DNA of 64,000 bases. Source: JAGOMX01 sp041738135 (GTDB lineage Bacteria; Pseudomonadota; Alphaproteobacteria; JAGOMX01). The notes below the pieces were generated by a model, which was not told the DNA's origin, searched no databases, and saw only the letters and a list, made by a program, of their open reading frames with translations. Position numbers and translations under genes: made by a program. Numbering within the stretch: position 1 is the stretch's first letter; each line of letters starts with the position of its first letter. The stretch is taken from positions 10,095 through 74,094 of the forward strand of contig JBGSQK010000071.1 of assembly GCA_041738135.1 (NCBI GenBank), written 5' to 3'. Positions 16,910-26,174 of the stretch are shown piece after piece.

Positions 16910-18310
16910 ATGTTAAGCGTCAACATTTCAGCATTTTTGTATTTAATATCTTCCTTTTGTTTCATCATGGCATTAAGGGGCCTTTCTTCGGCTGAGTCAT
17001 CCCGACAAGGTAATACCTATGGTATGGTTGGAATGGGAATTGCCATCGGCACAACCGTATTGGGACCAGGTGTCGCATCCTATTGGCTTATTATCGCCGG
17101 CATCATCATAGGTGGTTCTATAGGAGCCTATATCGCAAGAAGCATTGCCATGACAGCATTACCACAATTGGTGGCAGCGTTTCACAGTCTGGTAGGTCTT
17201 GCTGCTGTGTGTGTAGCAGGCGCTGCTCTGTTCCAGCCAGATGCATTTGGTATCGGCACGTCCGGAAATATCCATATGAGTAGTTTAGTCGAGATGTCTT
17301 TGGGAACCGCTATTGGCGCAATTACCTTTACGGGGTCTATTGTTGCGTTCGGTAAACTCCAAGGGCTCATTACTGGTCAGCCTTTGGTCTATCCTTTCCA
17401 ACATCTGATCAATGCCTGTATCGCCGGCTCCATTGTATTCTTGATCCTTATATTCGTTCTTACAGAATCGTATACAATATTCTGGATAATCGTACTGGCT
17501 TCCTTTGCCATAGGACTTTTATTGATCCTACCCATTGGCGGCGCAGACATGCCAGTGATTATTTCCATGTTGAACTCTTATTCCGGATGGGCCGCCACAG
17601 GTATTGGATTTACCATGAACAACAATGCACTCATTATCACTGGTGCGCTGGTAGGTTCTTCCGGCGCCATACTAAGCTACATTATGTGCAAAGGCATGAA
17701 TCGTTCATTTATCAGCGTCATACTGGGTGGTTTTGGCGGTGAAGCTGCTGGCGAAGGCGCCTCAACGACTCACAGCGATAAAACCGTAAAGCAAGGATCC
17801 GGTGAGGATGCAGCTTTTATCCTACAGAATTGTGAATCTGTGATTATCGTTCCAGGATACGGCCTTGCCGTAGCCCATGCTCAGCATGCCTTGCGCGAAA
17901 TGGCTGAGATGCTGAAAAAGAGCGGCGTAAAGGTTAAATACGCTATCCATCCCGTTGCCGGACGCATGCCTGGTCACATGAACGTTTTGTTGGCGGAAGC
18001 CAACGTGCCTTACGATGAGGTATTCGAGCTTGACGACATCAACCGTGATTTCAGTCAAACGGACGTGGCTTTTGTTATTGGTGCTAACGATGTGACAAAC
18101 CCAGCTGCAAAGAATGACCCTACAAGCCCCATCTATGGCATGCCTATCTTAGATGTGGCGAGCGCCAAGACTGTCTTATTTATTAAACGCTCGTTAGCTT
18201 CAGGCTATGCGGGTGTGGACAATGAGCTGTTCTATCGGGATAACACGCTGATGCTGTTTGGTGATGCCAAGAAAGTTTGTGAAGACATCGTGAAGTCTTT
18301 GGATCACTAA
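16910..18310 (+). CDS. pntB: NAD(P) transhydrogenase subunit beta
   Basis: The 466-residue beta subunit. Its first 260 residues form the membrane domain with about eight or nine helices; the last 180 form the NADP(H)-binding domain III. ATG 16910 has AAGGAG nine bases upstream, matching the normal PntB N-terminus. Domain III motifs are GYGLAVAHAQHALREM, PVAGRMPGHMNVLLAEA and VIGANDVTNPAA. Together with PntAA and PntAB it makes a complete enzyme. Confidence 0.96.
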   Translation: MLSVNISAFLYLISSFCFIMALRGLSSAESSRQGNTYGMVGMGIAIGTTVLGPGVASYWLIIAGIIIGGSIGAYIARSIAMTALPQLVAAFHSLVGLAAVCVAGAALFQPDAFGIGTSGNIHMSSLVEMSLGTAIGAITFTGSIVAFGKLQGLITGQPLVYPFQHLINACIAGSIVFLILIFVLTESYTIFWIIVLASFAIGLLLILPIGGADMPVIISMLNSYSGWAATGIGFTMNNNALIITGALVGSSGAILSYIMCKGMNRSFISVILGGFGGEAAGEGASTTHSDKTVKQGSGEDAAFILQNCESVIIVPGYGLAVAHAQHALREMAEMLKKSGVKVKYAIHPVAGRMPGHMNVLLAEANVPYDEVFELDDINRDFSQTDVAFVIGANDVTNPAAKNDPTSPIYGMPILDVASAKTVLFIKRSLASGYAGVDNELFYRDNTLMLFGDAKKVCEDIVKSLDH

Positions 18311-18312
18311 GC

Positions 18313-19050
18313 ATGTGCGCCACACAGTCTGATCATTTTACGCCTGCTTGGCCACATGGAAAAATACGCGAGGTTTTCAAAGACGTCTTTTTTGTTACGG
18401 GCACAAACAAAACTATACATGATGGAATTCATATTCAGACAAGTCGTAACATGGTCATCATACGCCATGGGTCTGAACTAACCTTAATTAATACGGTTAG
18501 ATTGGATACGGAAGGTCTTAAAGAATTGGATCTGTTGGGGAATGTATCTCACATCATCCGCATTGGAGCCTTCCATGGCCGAGATGATGCCTTTTATCGT
18601 AATCAATATCCCTCTTCACTCCTTTGGACTTTAAAGGGGATGACCTATGAAAATGGTTTGACCTGCGATCGTGAGTTAATGGCAGGAGGCCATATGCCTT
18701 TTCCTGGTTGTGCTGTGTTTGTTTTTAAAACATCTATATTTCCAGAAGGTGTCTTGAGCATTGAAAGGGATAGCGGAATACTAATCTCATGTGATAGCAT
18801 TCAAAACATCACCTGCACCGATTATTTTTATAGTGCGGAGACAGCCCACACATTCGAAACTCAAGGGCTGGTGAAACCGGCAAATATTTCACCTATTTGG
18901 CTTTGGGCAACTCAAACTAAAGGTGCTGATTTTTATAGGTTGTTGGAGACCGTAACTTTCCGACACTTAATTACAGCCCATGGCGAGCCTATGAAAGACG
19001 TTGCTTTTGAGAAGGTGACTGAAACTATTAGTAGTGTTTTCGGGATTTAA
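18313..19050 (+). CDS. Degenerate metallo-beta-lactamase-fold protein
   Basis: 245 residues, starting two bases after the pntB stop. The strand pattern (VFFVTG, MVIIRHGSELTLINTVRL, GILISCDSIQN and LITAHGEPM) resembles an MBL-fold protein, but the HxHxDH metal site is replaced (GAFHGRDDAF), so catalysis is doubtful. It resembles DUF4336-type relatives by pattern only. Its position suggests cotranscription with the transhydrogenase, but no functional link is known to me. Confidence 0.55.
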   Translation: MCATQSDHFTPAWPHGKIREVFKDVFFVTGTNKTIHDGIHIQTSRNMVIIRHGSELTLINTVRLDTEGLKELDLLGNVSHIIRIGAFHGRDDAFYRNQYPSSLLWTLKGMTYENGLTCDRELMAGGHMPFPGCAVFVFKTSIFPEGVLSIERDSGILISCDSIQNITCTDYFYSAETAHTFETQGLVKPANISPIWLWATQTKGADFYRLLETVTFRHLITAHGEPMKDVAFEKVTETISSVFGI

Positions 19051-19058
19051 CTGATTCT

Positions 19059-19171
19059 GCAGCCTTCCCGTCCTTGAGCCGGGGCCAGCCTACAATTGCT
19101 GCTAAGGCGGCTCCGAATGGAAAATAATGAGTTGCGGACGCTCCGCTTCTCTTACGCTAGACCCGGCTCAA
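19059..19171. repeat. Degenerate palindromic element (tentative family D)
   Basis: CAGCCTTCCCGT, CTTGAGCCGGG (19073-19083) and CCCGGCTCAA (19162-19171) resemble pieces of the hairpin at 50514-50553. It fills the gap between the MBL-fold gene and mltA. The similarity is patchy. Confidence 0.3.
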
Positions 19172-19251
19172 ACACGGTTAGAGGTTTTGTCTTACCTTAG
19201 CTAAAAGGCATTTGGCACAAGGTAGAAGACACGCAGAATTAAAGATTCTGC

Positions 19252-20328
19252 CTACTTCGGCAACAACAAATACAACTCGCCTTTGGAATTCATCCGTCCA
19301 GCGTGGTCGGCTGCTTGATCGCCGATACCCCAGTAATAGTCGCCGCGGATGGCACCCTTAATGGCGCCGCCGGTATCTTGTGCGACCATTAATTGTTGCA
19401 GGGCAGGTTTATCCGGATGAGGGTGATCTGCGGCGAGCCAAAGTGGTGTTCCTAAGGATATGTATGATCTGTCCACAGCCAAGCTGCGGTGAGGTGTTAA
19501 GGGTACGTTATGGCTGCCCACCACATCGCCATTCCAGGGTTTTACGTCAAAAAATACGTAAGACTGGTTCAAGGACATGATGCTTTCTGCTTGCTTTGGA
19601 TGCTCTTTCAGCCATTTTTTGATGGACTGCATAGTGACGTTGCCTTTTTCTAACAGACCGCGCTCCACCATGGCTTTGCCGATGGGAAAGTATGGATAGC
19701 CGTTTTGTCCTGTGTAGTTAATACGCAGCTCTTCGCCTGTATCCATAAGTACTTTTCCTGTGCCTTCGATCTGCACAAAGAAAGCATCTATGGGGTCAGT
19801 AACCCACATGATTTCTAAGCCTTTGCCTTTAAATGCACCGCCCACAATTTTGCTGCGGGGTAGTTTACGGCTGAGGCCCTTGCCCGGCATTTTGTAGAGA
19901 GGTGTTTGGTAAGGACCATAGCGCTTGCGAGATCCCTTGAGGATGGGGATATAATAGCCCGTAAACGTGCCGGATGTTCCACTCGTTAGTGACATTTGAT
20001 AAGGTGTTAGGTGAGCTTCACAAAAATCCTTCACATCCTTATGGGATTCAAAACGAGTTTCTTTAAATTTTTTACATACAGGTTTCCAATCGCTGGCAAA
20101 TCCCTTACCGTCTGCTCGGGTGATCATTTTGGCTGAATCGGGCTTCTTTTCAATAACACTACATGTGTGCGCCAGTGCAGGCACAACTTCCGCATGTCGA
20201 TCGTTGTCCCACCCAGGCAAATGACAAAATGACGTGGGAACCAGTCCTTCTTTGTTTTGATCCGCACATCCTGAAAGCATTGTGAGCGCTCCTATGACTA
20301 GAATTAAGCCGGTGGATTGAATTTTCAT
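19252..20328 (-). CDS. mltA: Membrane-bound lytic murein transglycosylase A
   Basis: A 358-residue lipoprotein (lipobox LSGC, Cys21) that cleaves peptidoglycan to 1,6-anhydro products at the outer membrane. The MltA barrel domain spans about 110-270 (for example GTFTGYYIPILKGSR). The C-terminal 3D domain holds the catalytic-type Asp in VAQDTGGAIKG and ends RGDYYWGIGDQAADHAGRM. Its ATG overlaps the stop of the upstream oxidoreductase gene by four bases (ATGA), so it is translated from the same message. Confidence 0.94.
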   Translation of the reverse strand: MKIQSTGLILVIGALTMLSGCADQNKEGLVPTSFCHLPGWDNDRHAEVVPALAHTCSVIEKKPDSAKMITRADGKGFASDWKPVCKKFKETRFESHKDVKDFCEAHLTPYQMSLTSGTSGTFTGYYIPILKGSRKRYGPYQTPLYKMPGKGLSRKLPRSKIVGGAFKGKGLEIMWVTDPIDAFFVQIEGTGKVLMDTGEELRINYTGQNGYPYFPIGKAMVERGLLEKGNVTMQSIKKWLKEHPKQAESIMSLNQSYVFFDVKPWNGDVVGSHNVPLTPHRSLAVDRSYISLGTPLWLAADHPHPDKPALQQLMVAQDTGGAIKGAIRGDYYWGIGDQAADHAGRMNSKGELYLLLPK

Positions 20329-21314
20329 ATGACTGCAGCCTCTTTTACTATTTTACTCATGGGTTGAATTTGTTCCAGTACTTTCATCACGCGCAAAGCG
20401 TCTTCAGGTCCTGTCAGTGCAGCTTGATTATGTGCTATGCAATCAAGGAAGTGTTGGCATTCGAGCCTTAAGGGCTCGCTTTCGTCTAATTGTACGGGAA
20501 TAGAGTCCTTATAAGCGGTTTGATAATCCATGCCCGCCGGCTTTTCGATCTGGTGATGATAAATCATCAGCTTAGACGCCCATGGCTGGCAATCGTCAAA
20601 AACGATCATGCCATTGGTACCCATAACCATAAAACGGTGCTCTTTGAATGGATGTACCCATGAGTTATAGATATGACCCTGAACATCACCAGGAAAGCTC
20701 AGGTGCACGATTGCTGAATCCATAATGAAAGGATCCAAAGCGCATGAGCCATGGGTGCTGGTTTCCAGAGGCTCTGCTTCCGTAATAGCCATGACCATAG
20801 ATAAATCATGAGGGGCCAAGTCCCATAGGCAGTTTTCATCGCTGCGAATTCGTCCTAGGTTCAAGCGGTGAGAGGAAATGTACCGCACGCGCCCTACTTC
20901 ACCTTGCTGGACTAGTTGCACAAGTTTTTGAAAAGCGGGGTGGTATCGTGGCAGGTGTCCTACCATTAAAATACAATTGTTCTGTTCTGCAAGCTTGCAT
21001 AGCTCTTCAGACTCCGCATAAGACATGGTCAGCGGTTTTTCCACATAGAGATGCTTCTTTGCCTTCAGTACTTGTTTGGCAATGTCATAATGATGGGTAG
21101 CTGCAAGAGCTAGAACGACACCCTTGATTTCAGGATTGATGAGGACTAATGCTAGATCTTGTGTAACAACCCCATACTCATCGGCAAGTCTCTCACAGAC
21201 AGCAGGGTTACGTTCCACCACAGTGGCAAGCGCGCCCAGGTTGTGAAAATTCCGCACTAAATTCTTGCCCCAAGCACCGCAACCGATAACAGCAACTTTG
21301 TTGTGATTATTCAT
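20325..21314 (-). CDS. Gfo/Idh/MocA family oxidoreductase (sugar dehydrogenase)
   Basis: About 329 residues from ATG 21314; an upstream TTG extends it six codons but overlaps the preceding gene. The Rossmann motif VIGCGAWGKNLVRNF lies at the N-terminus, and EKPLTMSYAES is the family's EKP motif. Located next to a UDP-sugar 6-dehydrogenase, it resembles WbpB-type enzymes that oxidise UDP-GlcNAcA at C3 in O-antigen or related sugar synthesis. The exact substrate is not visible. No other sugar-modifying gene (amino- or acetyltransferase) is in the cluster. Confidence 0.82.
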   Translation of the reverse strand: MNNHNKVAVIGCGAWGKNLVRNFHNLGALATVVERNPAVCERLADEYGVVTQDLALVLINPEIKGVVLALAATHHYDIAKQVLKAKKHLYVEKPLTMSYAESEELCKLAEQNNCILMVGHLPRYHPAFQKLVQLVQQGEVGRVRYISSHRLNLGRIRSDENCLWDLAPHDLSMVMAITEAEPLETSTHGSCALDPFIMDSAIVHLSFPGDVQGHIYNSWVHPFKEHRFMVMGTNGMIVFDDCQPWASKLMIYHHQIEKPAGMDYQTAYKDSIPVQLDESEPLRLECQHFLDCIAHNQAALTGPEDALRVMKVLEQIQPMSKIVKEAAVI

Positions 21315-21319
21315 CGAGG

Positions 21320-22657
21320 TTACAACTTCCAATAATTCATGTCAGTTGGTATCTGAACATTAGACCACATGTTTTTAATGTCGGCAATCAGACCACCGGG
21401 TTTCAATAACAGCTGAAATTGCTTTTGCCCCATCTGCTTATAAGCATCATGGGAAACCGCTCCTATAACGCAGTCAAAGGGAGCCGACACATGCATAGAA
21501 CGAGATTCTCCCACTGCCATATGCGCCTGTTGGTCATAACCCAATATTTCTAAACCTGTTTCAATGTGAATATTTAAATGCTGCTCAGCTTCTTTTTTAT
21601 CCGCCATGGCATCATGCACCACAACTTCGTGACCATAACCTTCTAAACCACGAATCACATCTATTACTTTGGTGTTGCGTAAATCAGGCACGTTTTCCTT
21701 AAAAGTGAGACCCAGCACAAGAATTCGTGCCCTTTGACCATAGGTGTGAAGAGCAGATACGCGTTCATGAATTTTAGTGGCCATATAACCGCCCATGGCG
21801 TCATTAATACGGCGACCTGAAAGGATGACCTCCGCATTCAAACCTAAGTCCTTGGCGCATTCGGCCAAGTAATAAGGATCTATTCCAATACAATGACCGC
21901 CCACAAGACCAGGCGTAAATGGTAAGAAATTCCACTTGGTCCCCGCGGCCGCCAGTACATCATATGTAGATATGTTTAGCCGATCGAATATGACCGAAAT
22001 CTCATTCATGAAGGCAATGTTGATATCGCGTTGAGCATTTTCAATGACCTTTGCTGCTTCCGCAGTTTTAATGCTGGCCGCAACGAATATATTGTTGTTA
22101 TTTACCGCCCCATAAAGTGTTGCCAATTGCTGGGTGACTTCAGGTGTTTGACCAGCCACTACCTTAGTGATTTTATCCACAGAATGTACTTTATCACCAG
22201 GATTGATGCGCTCAGGCGAGTACCCCAGATAGAAATCCACACCGCATTTCATGCCTGACACTTTTTCCAACAGTGGGCCGCAAATATCCTCTGTAACCCC
22301 TGGATAGACTGTGCTTTCATAGACGACGATAGCACCCTTTTTCATAACAGATGCGATCATTTCAGATGCCGTTTTAACTGCCGTAAGGTCAGGTTTATTC
22401 CTTGAATCCACAGGCGTGGGTACTGTAACAATATACACATCCTTACCAGCAATCTCTTGGACATCACTGGTCAGCGCTATGGTTGAGCTCTGCAAAACAT
22501 CTGCGTCAATCTCTCCCGTGCGATCGTCACCGGACTGCAGCTCCTGCACCCGCTTCAGGTTCACATCAAACCCAGTAACCTTATAGGAACGTGCCAAAGC
22601 AACGCCAAGCGGCAAGCCCACATATCCTAAGCCTACGATTACAATGCTATTTATCAA
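21320..22657 (-). CDS. UDP-N-acetylhexosamine 6-dehydrogenase (WbpA/TviB-like)
   Basis: NAD-dependent oxidation of UDP-GlcNAc or UDP-GalNAc to the uronic acid, 445 residues. The start is TTG 22657, since AGGAGAA lies about eight bases upstream. Motifs are IVIVGLGYVGLPLGVALA at the N-terminus, VPTPVD, YESTVYPGVT, the catalytic Cys in GLVGGHCIGIDPYYL (about 252-266) and LGLTFKENVPDLRN. It precedes the Gfo/Idh/MocA gene, which fits a two-step sugar oxidation for surface polysaccharide. Confidence 0.9.
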   Translation of the reverse strand: MINSIVIVGLGYVGLPLGVALARSYKVTGFDVNLKRVQELQSGDDRTGEIDADVLQSSTIALTSDVQEIAGKDVYIVTVPTPVDSRNKPDLTAVKTASEMIASVMKKGAIVVYESTVYPGVTEDICGPLLEKVSGMKCGVDFYLGYSPERINPGDKVHSVDKITKVVAGQTPEVTQQLATLYGAVNNNNIFVAASIKTAEAAKVIENAQRDINIAFMNEISVIFDRLNISTYDVLAAAGTKWNFLPFTPGLVGGHCIGIDPYYLAECAKDLGLNAEVILSGRRINDAMGGYMATKIHERVSALHTYGQRARILVLGLTFKENVPDLRNTKVIDVIRGLEGYGHEVVVHDAMADKKEAEQHLNIHIETGLEILGYDQQAHMAVGESRSMHVSAPFDCVIGAVSHDAYKQMGQKQFQLLLKPGGLIADIKNMWSNVQIPTDMNYWKL

Positions 22658-22810
22658 ACGTCTTTCTCCTGGCAAATTAACAATGACAACTTATAACTTT
22701 CCCTCAAAATTATCAATTTCTTTTTCCTTACATATAATTCCTTGACATTTGCTCAAGGCATAGGCATTTTAGTGCGATGAAACAAATTTTTAAGTTACTC
22801 GAGGTTTTAA

Positions 22811-22981
22811 ATGGCTAAAAAAGGCGGAGCGTTAACCATCAAGCTGGAAAGCACAGCTGGAACTGGTTACTACTATGTAACGTTCAAGAATCCAAGAACA
22901 CAAGTTGAAAAGCTTGAGTTCCGCAAATACGACCCAGTGGTGCGCAAGCACGTAATCTTCAAAGAAAAGAAGATCAAGTAG
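22811..22981 (+). CDS. rpmG: 50S ribosomal protein L33
   Basis: A 56-residue protein beginning MAKKGGALTIKLESTAGTGY and ending FKEKKIK, with YYVTFKNPRT and LRKYDP-like LEFRKYDPVVRKHV in between. It lacks the zinc cysteines, the C-minus type normal in alphaproteobacteria. It is followed at once by a strong terminator, so it is monocistronic. Confidence 0.96.
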   Translation: MAKKGGALTIKLESTAGTGYYYVTFKNPRTQVEKLEFRKYDPVVRKHVIFKEKKIK

Positions 22982-23000
22982 GTTTCGTAAATAAATTCAA

Positions 23001-23034
23001 AAAGCCCCTGCGGAAACGTGGGGGCTTTTTTTTT
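23001..23034 (+). terminator. Rho-independent terminator after rpmG
   Basis: AAAGCCCCTGCG pairs with CGTGGGGGCTTT, followed by an eight-base T run, 20 bases after the rpmG stop. Confidence 0.9.
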
Positions 23035-23080
23035 GCTCCGCCCCCGTGCCTCACTGCCATTAAGTTAAGGAAAACTCTCA

Positions 23081-23208
23081 CCCATATCCGTCATTGCGAG
23101 CCCTCTTGGGCGTGGCAATCTACTGTGGTGCAGCCGTCTAACGTCAGTCTGGTGAAGCGATAAAAGTAGATTGCCACGCCCAAGAGGGCTCGCAATGACG
23201 GATATGGG
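23081..23208. repeat. Palindromic repeat family A, copy 2 (perfect 44-base arms)
   Basis: Left arm 23081-23124 and right arm 23165-23208 are exact reverse complements over 44 bases (CCCATATCCGTCATTGCGAG onward) with a 40-base loop. It lies between the rpmG terminator and the flhB 3' end. It is the best-preserved copy, suggesting recent movement or conversion. Confidence 0.9.
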
Positions 23209-23226
23209 GGAGGCACGGGATGAAAC

Positions 23227-24333
23227 CTACCCCTCTTCTTCCAGCTCCGTAGCCCTATAGCTTTTATCCAGCCCCATAATATACCGAACCACTCGAGCCA
23301 CAGCGAAGTAGTACTTTTCTGGCACATCGTCATCCACTTCCACACCCGCATAGAGAGCGCGGGCAAGGGGTGGGTCTTCGATGATGGGGATGTCGTGCTC
23401 CTGACCTAGTTCACGTATGTGCAATGCAAGCAAGTCCATACCTTTGGCCACACACTTTGGCGTATCCATATTCTCAGCTTCGTATTTAAGGGCTACAGCA
23501 TAGTGGGTCGGGTTTGTGATAATCACGGATGCTTGTGGCACTGCCACAGCTATACGCTGCCCCATGGCGCGTTCACGACGCAAGTCCGCCAGCTTTCGCT
23601 TGATCGCAGGATCGCCCTCCGATTCCTTGTGCTCTTCTTTAATTTCTTGCTTAGACATACGCATTTTCTTCAAGAAGGAAAACCGCTGATAAAAATAGTC
23701 AAGACCAGCAACCACACCGATAACGGCTAAAACAATGAGCAACAGTTTGATTAAAATCATTTGAATGACTTCGAAGATACGATTAATGGGGATATGTCCC
23801 CATTGATTTAAGCGATAAAAATCGGGGATCAGGACGATAAAGAATATAGCTCCTACAATTACAATTTTCATGAGGCCTTTGATAAATTCAGCCAAGGATG
23901 ACGTAGAAAATATTCTCCCTAACCCCTTGATGATGGAGAGTTTAGAAAACTTAGGCTTAATGCTCTCTAGACTGATCAGGAATTGCGTTTGTGCAAAGCC
24001 TGCCACAAGGCCAGCTATGATAAATACTAGAAAAACAAACCCCATGGCAGTTAAGGAGCTCAAAAGGACGCCTTGCGTTAGCCCTAGGATCTCCAATCCC
24101 TCAAGGGGGCCTATTTGACCCGCCGCCAGAAATGGCTTTAAGGCCCCTGCCACTTGATTCATAGCCGGAGCAGCTAGCATGGAAACCGTCAGAAACAAAC
24201 CAAAGATAATCATCCAATGATTGATTTCTTTCGAAAAGGCAATCTGGCCCTTTTCCCTGGCTTTGACCAGTCGTTGGGCCGTCGCCTCTTCGGTTTTTTG
24301 GGAATCGTCATGGGAATCTTGTTCTTCTGCCAT
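23227..24333 (-). CDS. flhB: Flagellar export switch protein FlhB
   Basis: 368-residue inner-membrane protein of the flagellar type III export gate that switches substrate from rod/hook to filament. The N-terminus (EEATAQRLVKAREKGQIAFS) is diagnostic. Four membrane helices span about 40-210. The cytoplasmic domain carries the autocleavage site NPTH at 274-277. The order fliQ-fliR-flhB is the usual operon arrangement; fliP is not in the window. Confidence 0.96.
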   Translation of the reverse strand: MAEEQDSHDDSQKTEEATAQRLVKAREKGQIAFSKEINHWMIIFGLFLTVSMLAAPAMNQVAGALKPFLAAGQIGPLEGLEILGLTQGVLLSSLTAMGFVFLVFIIAGLVAGFAQTQFLISLESIKPKFSKLSIIKGLGRIFSTSSLAEFIKGLMKIVIVGAIFFIVLIPDFYRLNQWGHIPINRIFEVIQMILIKLLLIVLAVIGVVAGLDYFYQRFSFLKKMRMSKQEIKEEHKESEGDPAIKRKLADLRRERAMGQRIAVAVPQASVIITNPTHYAVALKYEAENMDTPKCVAKGMDLLALHIRELGQEHDIPIIEDPPLARALYAGVEVDDDVPEKYYFAVARVVRYIMGLDKSYRATELEEEG

Positions 24334-24342
24334 CGCCCCCCC

Positions 24343-25119
24343 TTATGATCGCCACAATGTGGAATACATTGCCGCTAGTTTTTCAATTACGTTCATGCAC
24401 GACGCTGATAAAATCATGGAAAGCGTCAGAAACCCCACAAATATCTGAAAGGGCTGCATCACAAAAAATACCTGCAGTTGCGGCATTAATCTGTTTAACA
24501 ACCCCATGCCTATGAAGAATAGCATGGAAAGAATTATAAGCGGCGCGGCTATTTGTGTACCTAAGATAAAGGCTTCGGTGATGATTCTAGTTATAGATTT
24601 GAGGAAATCGTTAGTAAGGCTCTCATAACCAGTCAAAAGGCCAGGTTGAAACACTTGATAGCTATCAAATACAGCCTGCAATGCTAAGTGATGGATGTCC
24701 CCTATAAATATGAGCGCCAACACCATAACGGACATGAAAGTGGCGGGCAGTGAGCTTTGGCGCCCTTCCACCGGGTTCATGACAAATGCGTTCATCAGAC
24801 CTGATTGAAATCCTATAACGGTACCAGCAACTTCAAGCGAGACCAGCAACATCCTGCCCATAGTGCCGATAAAAAGACCAATCAACGCTTCAATCATCAC
24901 GTAACTGAAGAACATATATGGTTCACTGGGTGCAGATGGCATGGAATCCGTAATAAGTGGTGCAATCACAGCCGCTATGGCCATAGAGAAAAGGATACGT
25001 ATGGGCGTGTTGATGTATTGGCTACCCAAGCCAGGAATCATCATAATGGCACCCGTTACCCGCGATAATACAAGCAGGAACGGGAAAACCTCAGGTAGCT
25101 CTACATTGAACGGCGACAC
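24343..25119 (-). CDS. fliR: Flagellar biosynthetic protein FliR
   Basis: 258-residue, strongly hydrophobic export-gate component with about six membrane segments. Conserved stretches include FPFLLVLSRVTGAIMMIPGL at the start, and GFQSGLMNAFVMNPVEGRQS and FIGMGLLNRLMPQLQVFFV later. Start is nine bases upstream of flhB's start region and one base after fliQ's stop. Confidence 0.94.
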   Translation of the reverse strand: MSPFNVELPEVFPFLLVLSRVTGAIMMIPGLGSQYINTPIRILFSMAIAAVIAPLITDSMPSAPSEPYMFFSYVMIEALIGLFIGTMGRMLLVSLEVAGTVIGFQSGLMNAFVMNPVEGRQSSLPATFMSVMVLALIFIGDIHHLALQAVFDSYQVFQPGLLTGYESLTNDFLKSITRIITEAFILGTQIAAPLIILSMLFFIGMGLLNRLMPQLQVFFVMQPFQIFVGFLTLSMILSASCMNVIEKLAAMYSTLWRS

Positions 25120-25120
25120 A

Positions 25121-25384
25121 TCAGACCTTTTGTATGTAATTAAAGAGGTTTAACGTGAAATTCCCTAAGCTTGAGGCAATAAACGGCAATGTTAAAATGA
25201 GCGTTAAAAAAACCAAGACAATTTTGGGAACAAATGTTAAAGTCATTTCCTGGATCTGAGTAAGGGCTTGAAACAGTGCAACCGTAAGTCCGGCGACCAT
25301 TGCCACAAGCATCATAGGCCCAGAAGTTTTTAGCAAAAGGAAGACGGCGTCACGGCCAATGTCGAGTATATCTGTAGGATTCAT
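25121..25384 (-). CDS. fliQ: Flagellar biosynthetic protein FliQ
   Basis: 87 residues with two membrane helices (FLLLKTSGPMMLVAMVAGLT and IVLVFLTLILTLPFIASSLG) and the family loop QALTQIQEMTLTFVPK. I use ATG 25384 (MNPTDILDI), with GAGGA upstream, over a longer in-frame start. First gene of fliQ-fliR-flhB. Confidence 0.94.
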   Translation of the reverse strand: MNPTDILDIGRDAVFLLLKTSGPMMLVAMVAGLTVALFQALTQIQEMTLTFVPKIVLVFLTLILTLPFIASSLGNFTLNLFNYIQKV

Positions 25385-25416
25385 ATTTTTTTCCTCAGTC
25401 AAAAGGCATTTAACCC

Positions 25417-25443
25417 TTGACAAACTTTTGTAGAAATTATACT
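25417..25443 (+). promoter_or_regulatory. Probable sigma-70 type promoter for rplU-rpmA
   Basis: TTGACA at 25417-25422 and TATACT at 25438-25443 with a 15-base spacer, 75 bases before the rplU ATG. The spacer is short, so confidence is moderate. Confidence 0.5.
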
Positions 25444-25517
25444 CAAAAGAATGTCGTTAAGCAAACGACTACATTTTATTTTTTGTGTTGAACGCACATA
25501 ACAAACAAAGGTTAGAC

Positions 25518-26159
25518 ATGTACGCAGTTGTTCAGACAGGTGGAAAGCAATACCGAGTCACCCCCGGTGATTATGTCATAGTTGAGCGCCTACCTGGCGA
25601 AAACGGTGACAGCATTGAGTTAAGCGAGATTTTATTGATCGATAACGATGGCAAAGTTCTAGTGGGACAGCCCTTCGTTAAGGACGCATCTGTCCATGCA
25701 ACGATCGTAAATCAGAATCGCGCTGACAAGATTATCGTTTTCAAGAAAAAGCGCCGCCAAAATTACAGACGTAAAAATGGCCACCGCCAGCTTCAATCCG
25801 TACTTCACATTGGTGAAATCAAGGGTGACGGCAAATCGGTAAAGGCAGAAAACAAGCCAAAGGTTTCCGAAGCAGCACCAGCAGCAATCCCATCACAAGT
25901 GGCAAAGCTTGCGGTTAAGCAGAATAGAAAAGATGACGCTAAGGAAGCCAAGCAAGCTAGGTACGATGAGAAATCATCAACTAAAAAAGCTGCAGCACCA
26001 AAAGCTGAAAAGGCTCCTGTGAAAGCAGCTGCTCCTAAGGCTGAAAAAGTTGCTGCACCTAAGGCTGAAAAAACTCCTGCTAAGGCAGCTGCTCCAAAAA
26101 CGGCAGCAAAGCCAGCAGCAGCTAAAAAGCCTGCGGCTAAAAAGACTACAGACAAGTAA
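25518..26159 (+). CDS. rplU: 50S ribosomal protein L21 with histone H1-like tail
   Basis: The start is ATG 25518 (MYAVVQTGGKQYRV). Residues 1-103 are a normal L21, including FKKKRRQNYRRKNGHRQ, which binds 23S rRNA. Residues about 104-213 are an extra low-complexity tail of Ala/Lys/Pro repeats (units such as AAAPKAEK), resembling bacterial histone H1-like tails. The total of 213 residues is about double the usual length. rpmA follows, the normal operon partner. The tail is in frame with no stop or frameshift. Confidence 0.95.
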   Translation: MYAVVQTGGKQYRVTPGDYVIVERLPGENGDSIELSEILLIDNDGKVLVGQPFVKDASVHATIVNQNRADKIIVFKKKRRQNYRRKNGHRQLQSVLHIGEIKGDGKSVKAENKPKVSEAAPAAIPSQVAKLAVKQNRKDDAKEAKQARYDEKSSTKKAAAPKAEKAPVKAAAPKAEKVAAPKAEKTPAKAAAPKTAAKPAAAKKPAAKKTTDK

Positions 26160-26174
26160 TTACGAGGAAATATT

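Noticed and set aside
25805..26155. Minus-strand frame rich in Ala, Gly and Phe
   Set aside because: Antisense of the Ala/Lys/Pro tail of L21; composition is the expected shadow of a low-complexity repeat.
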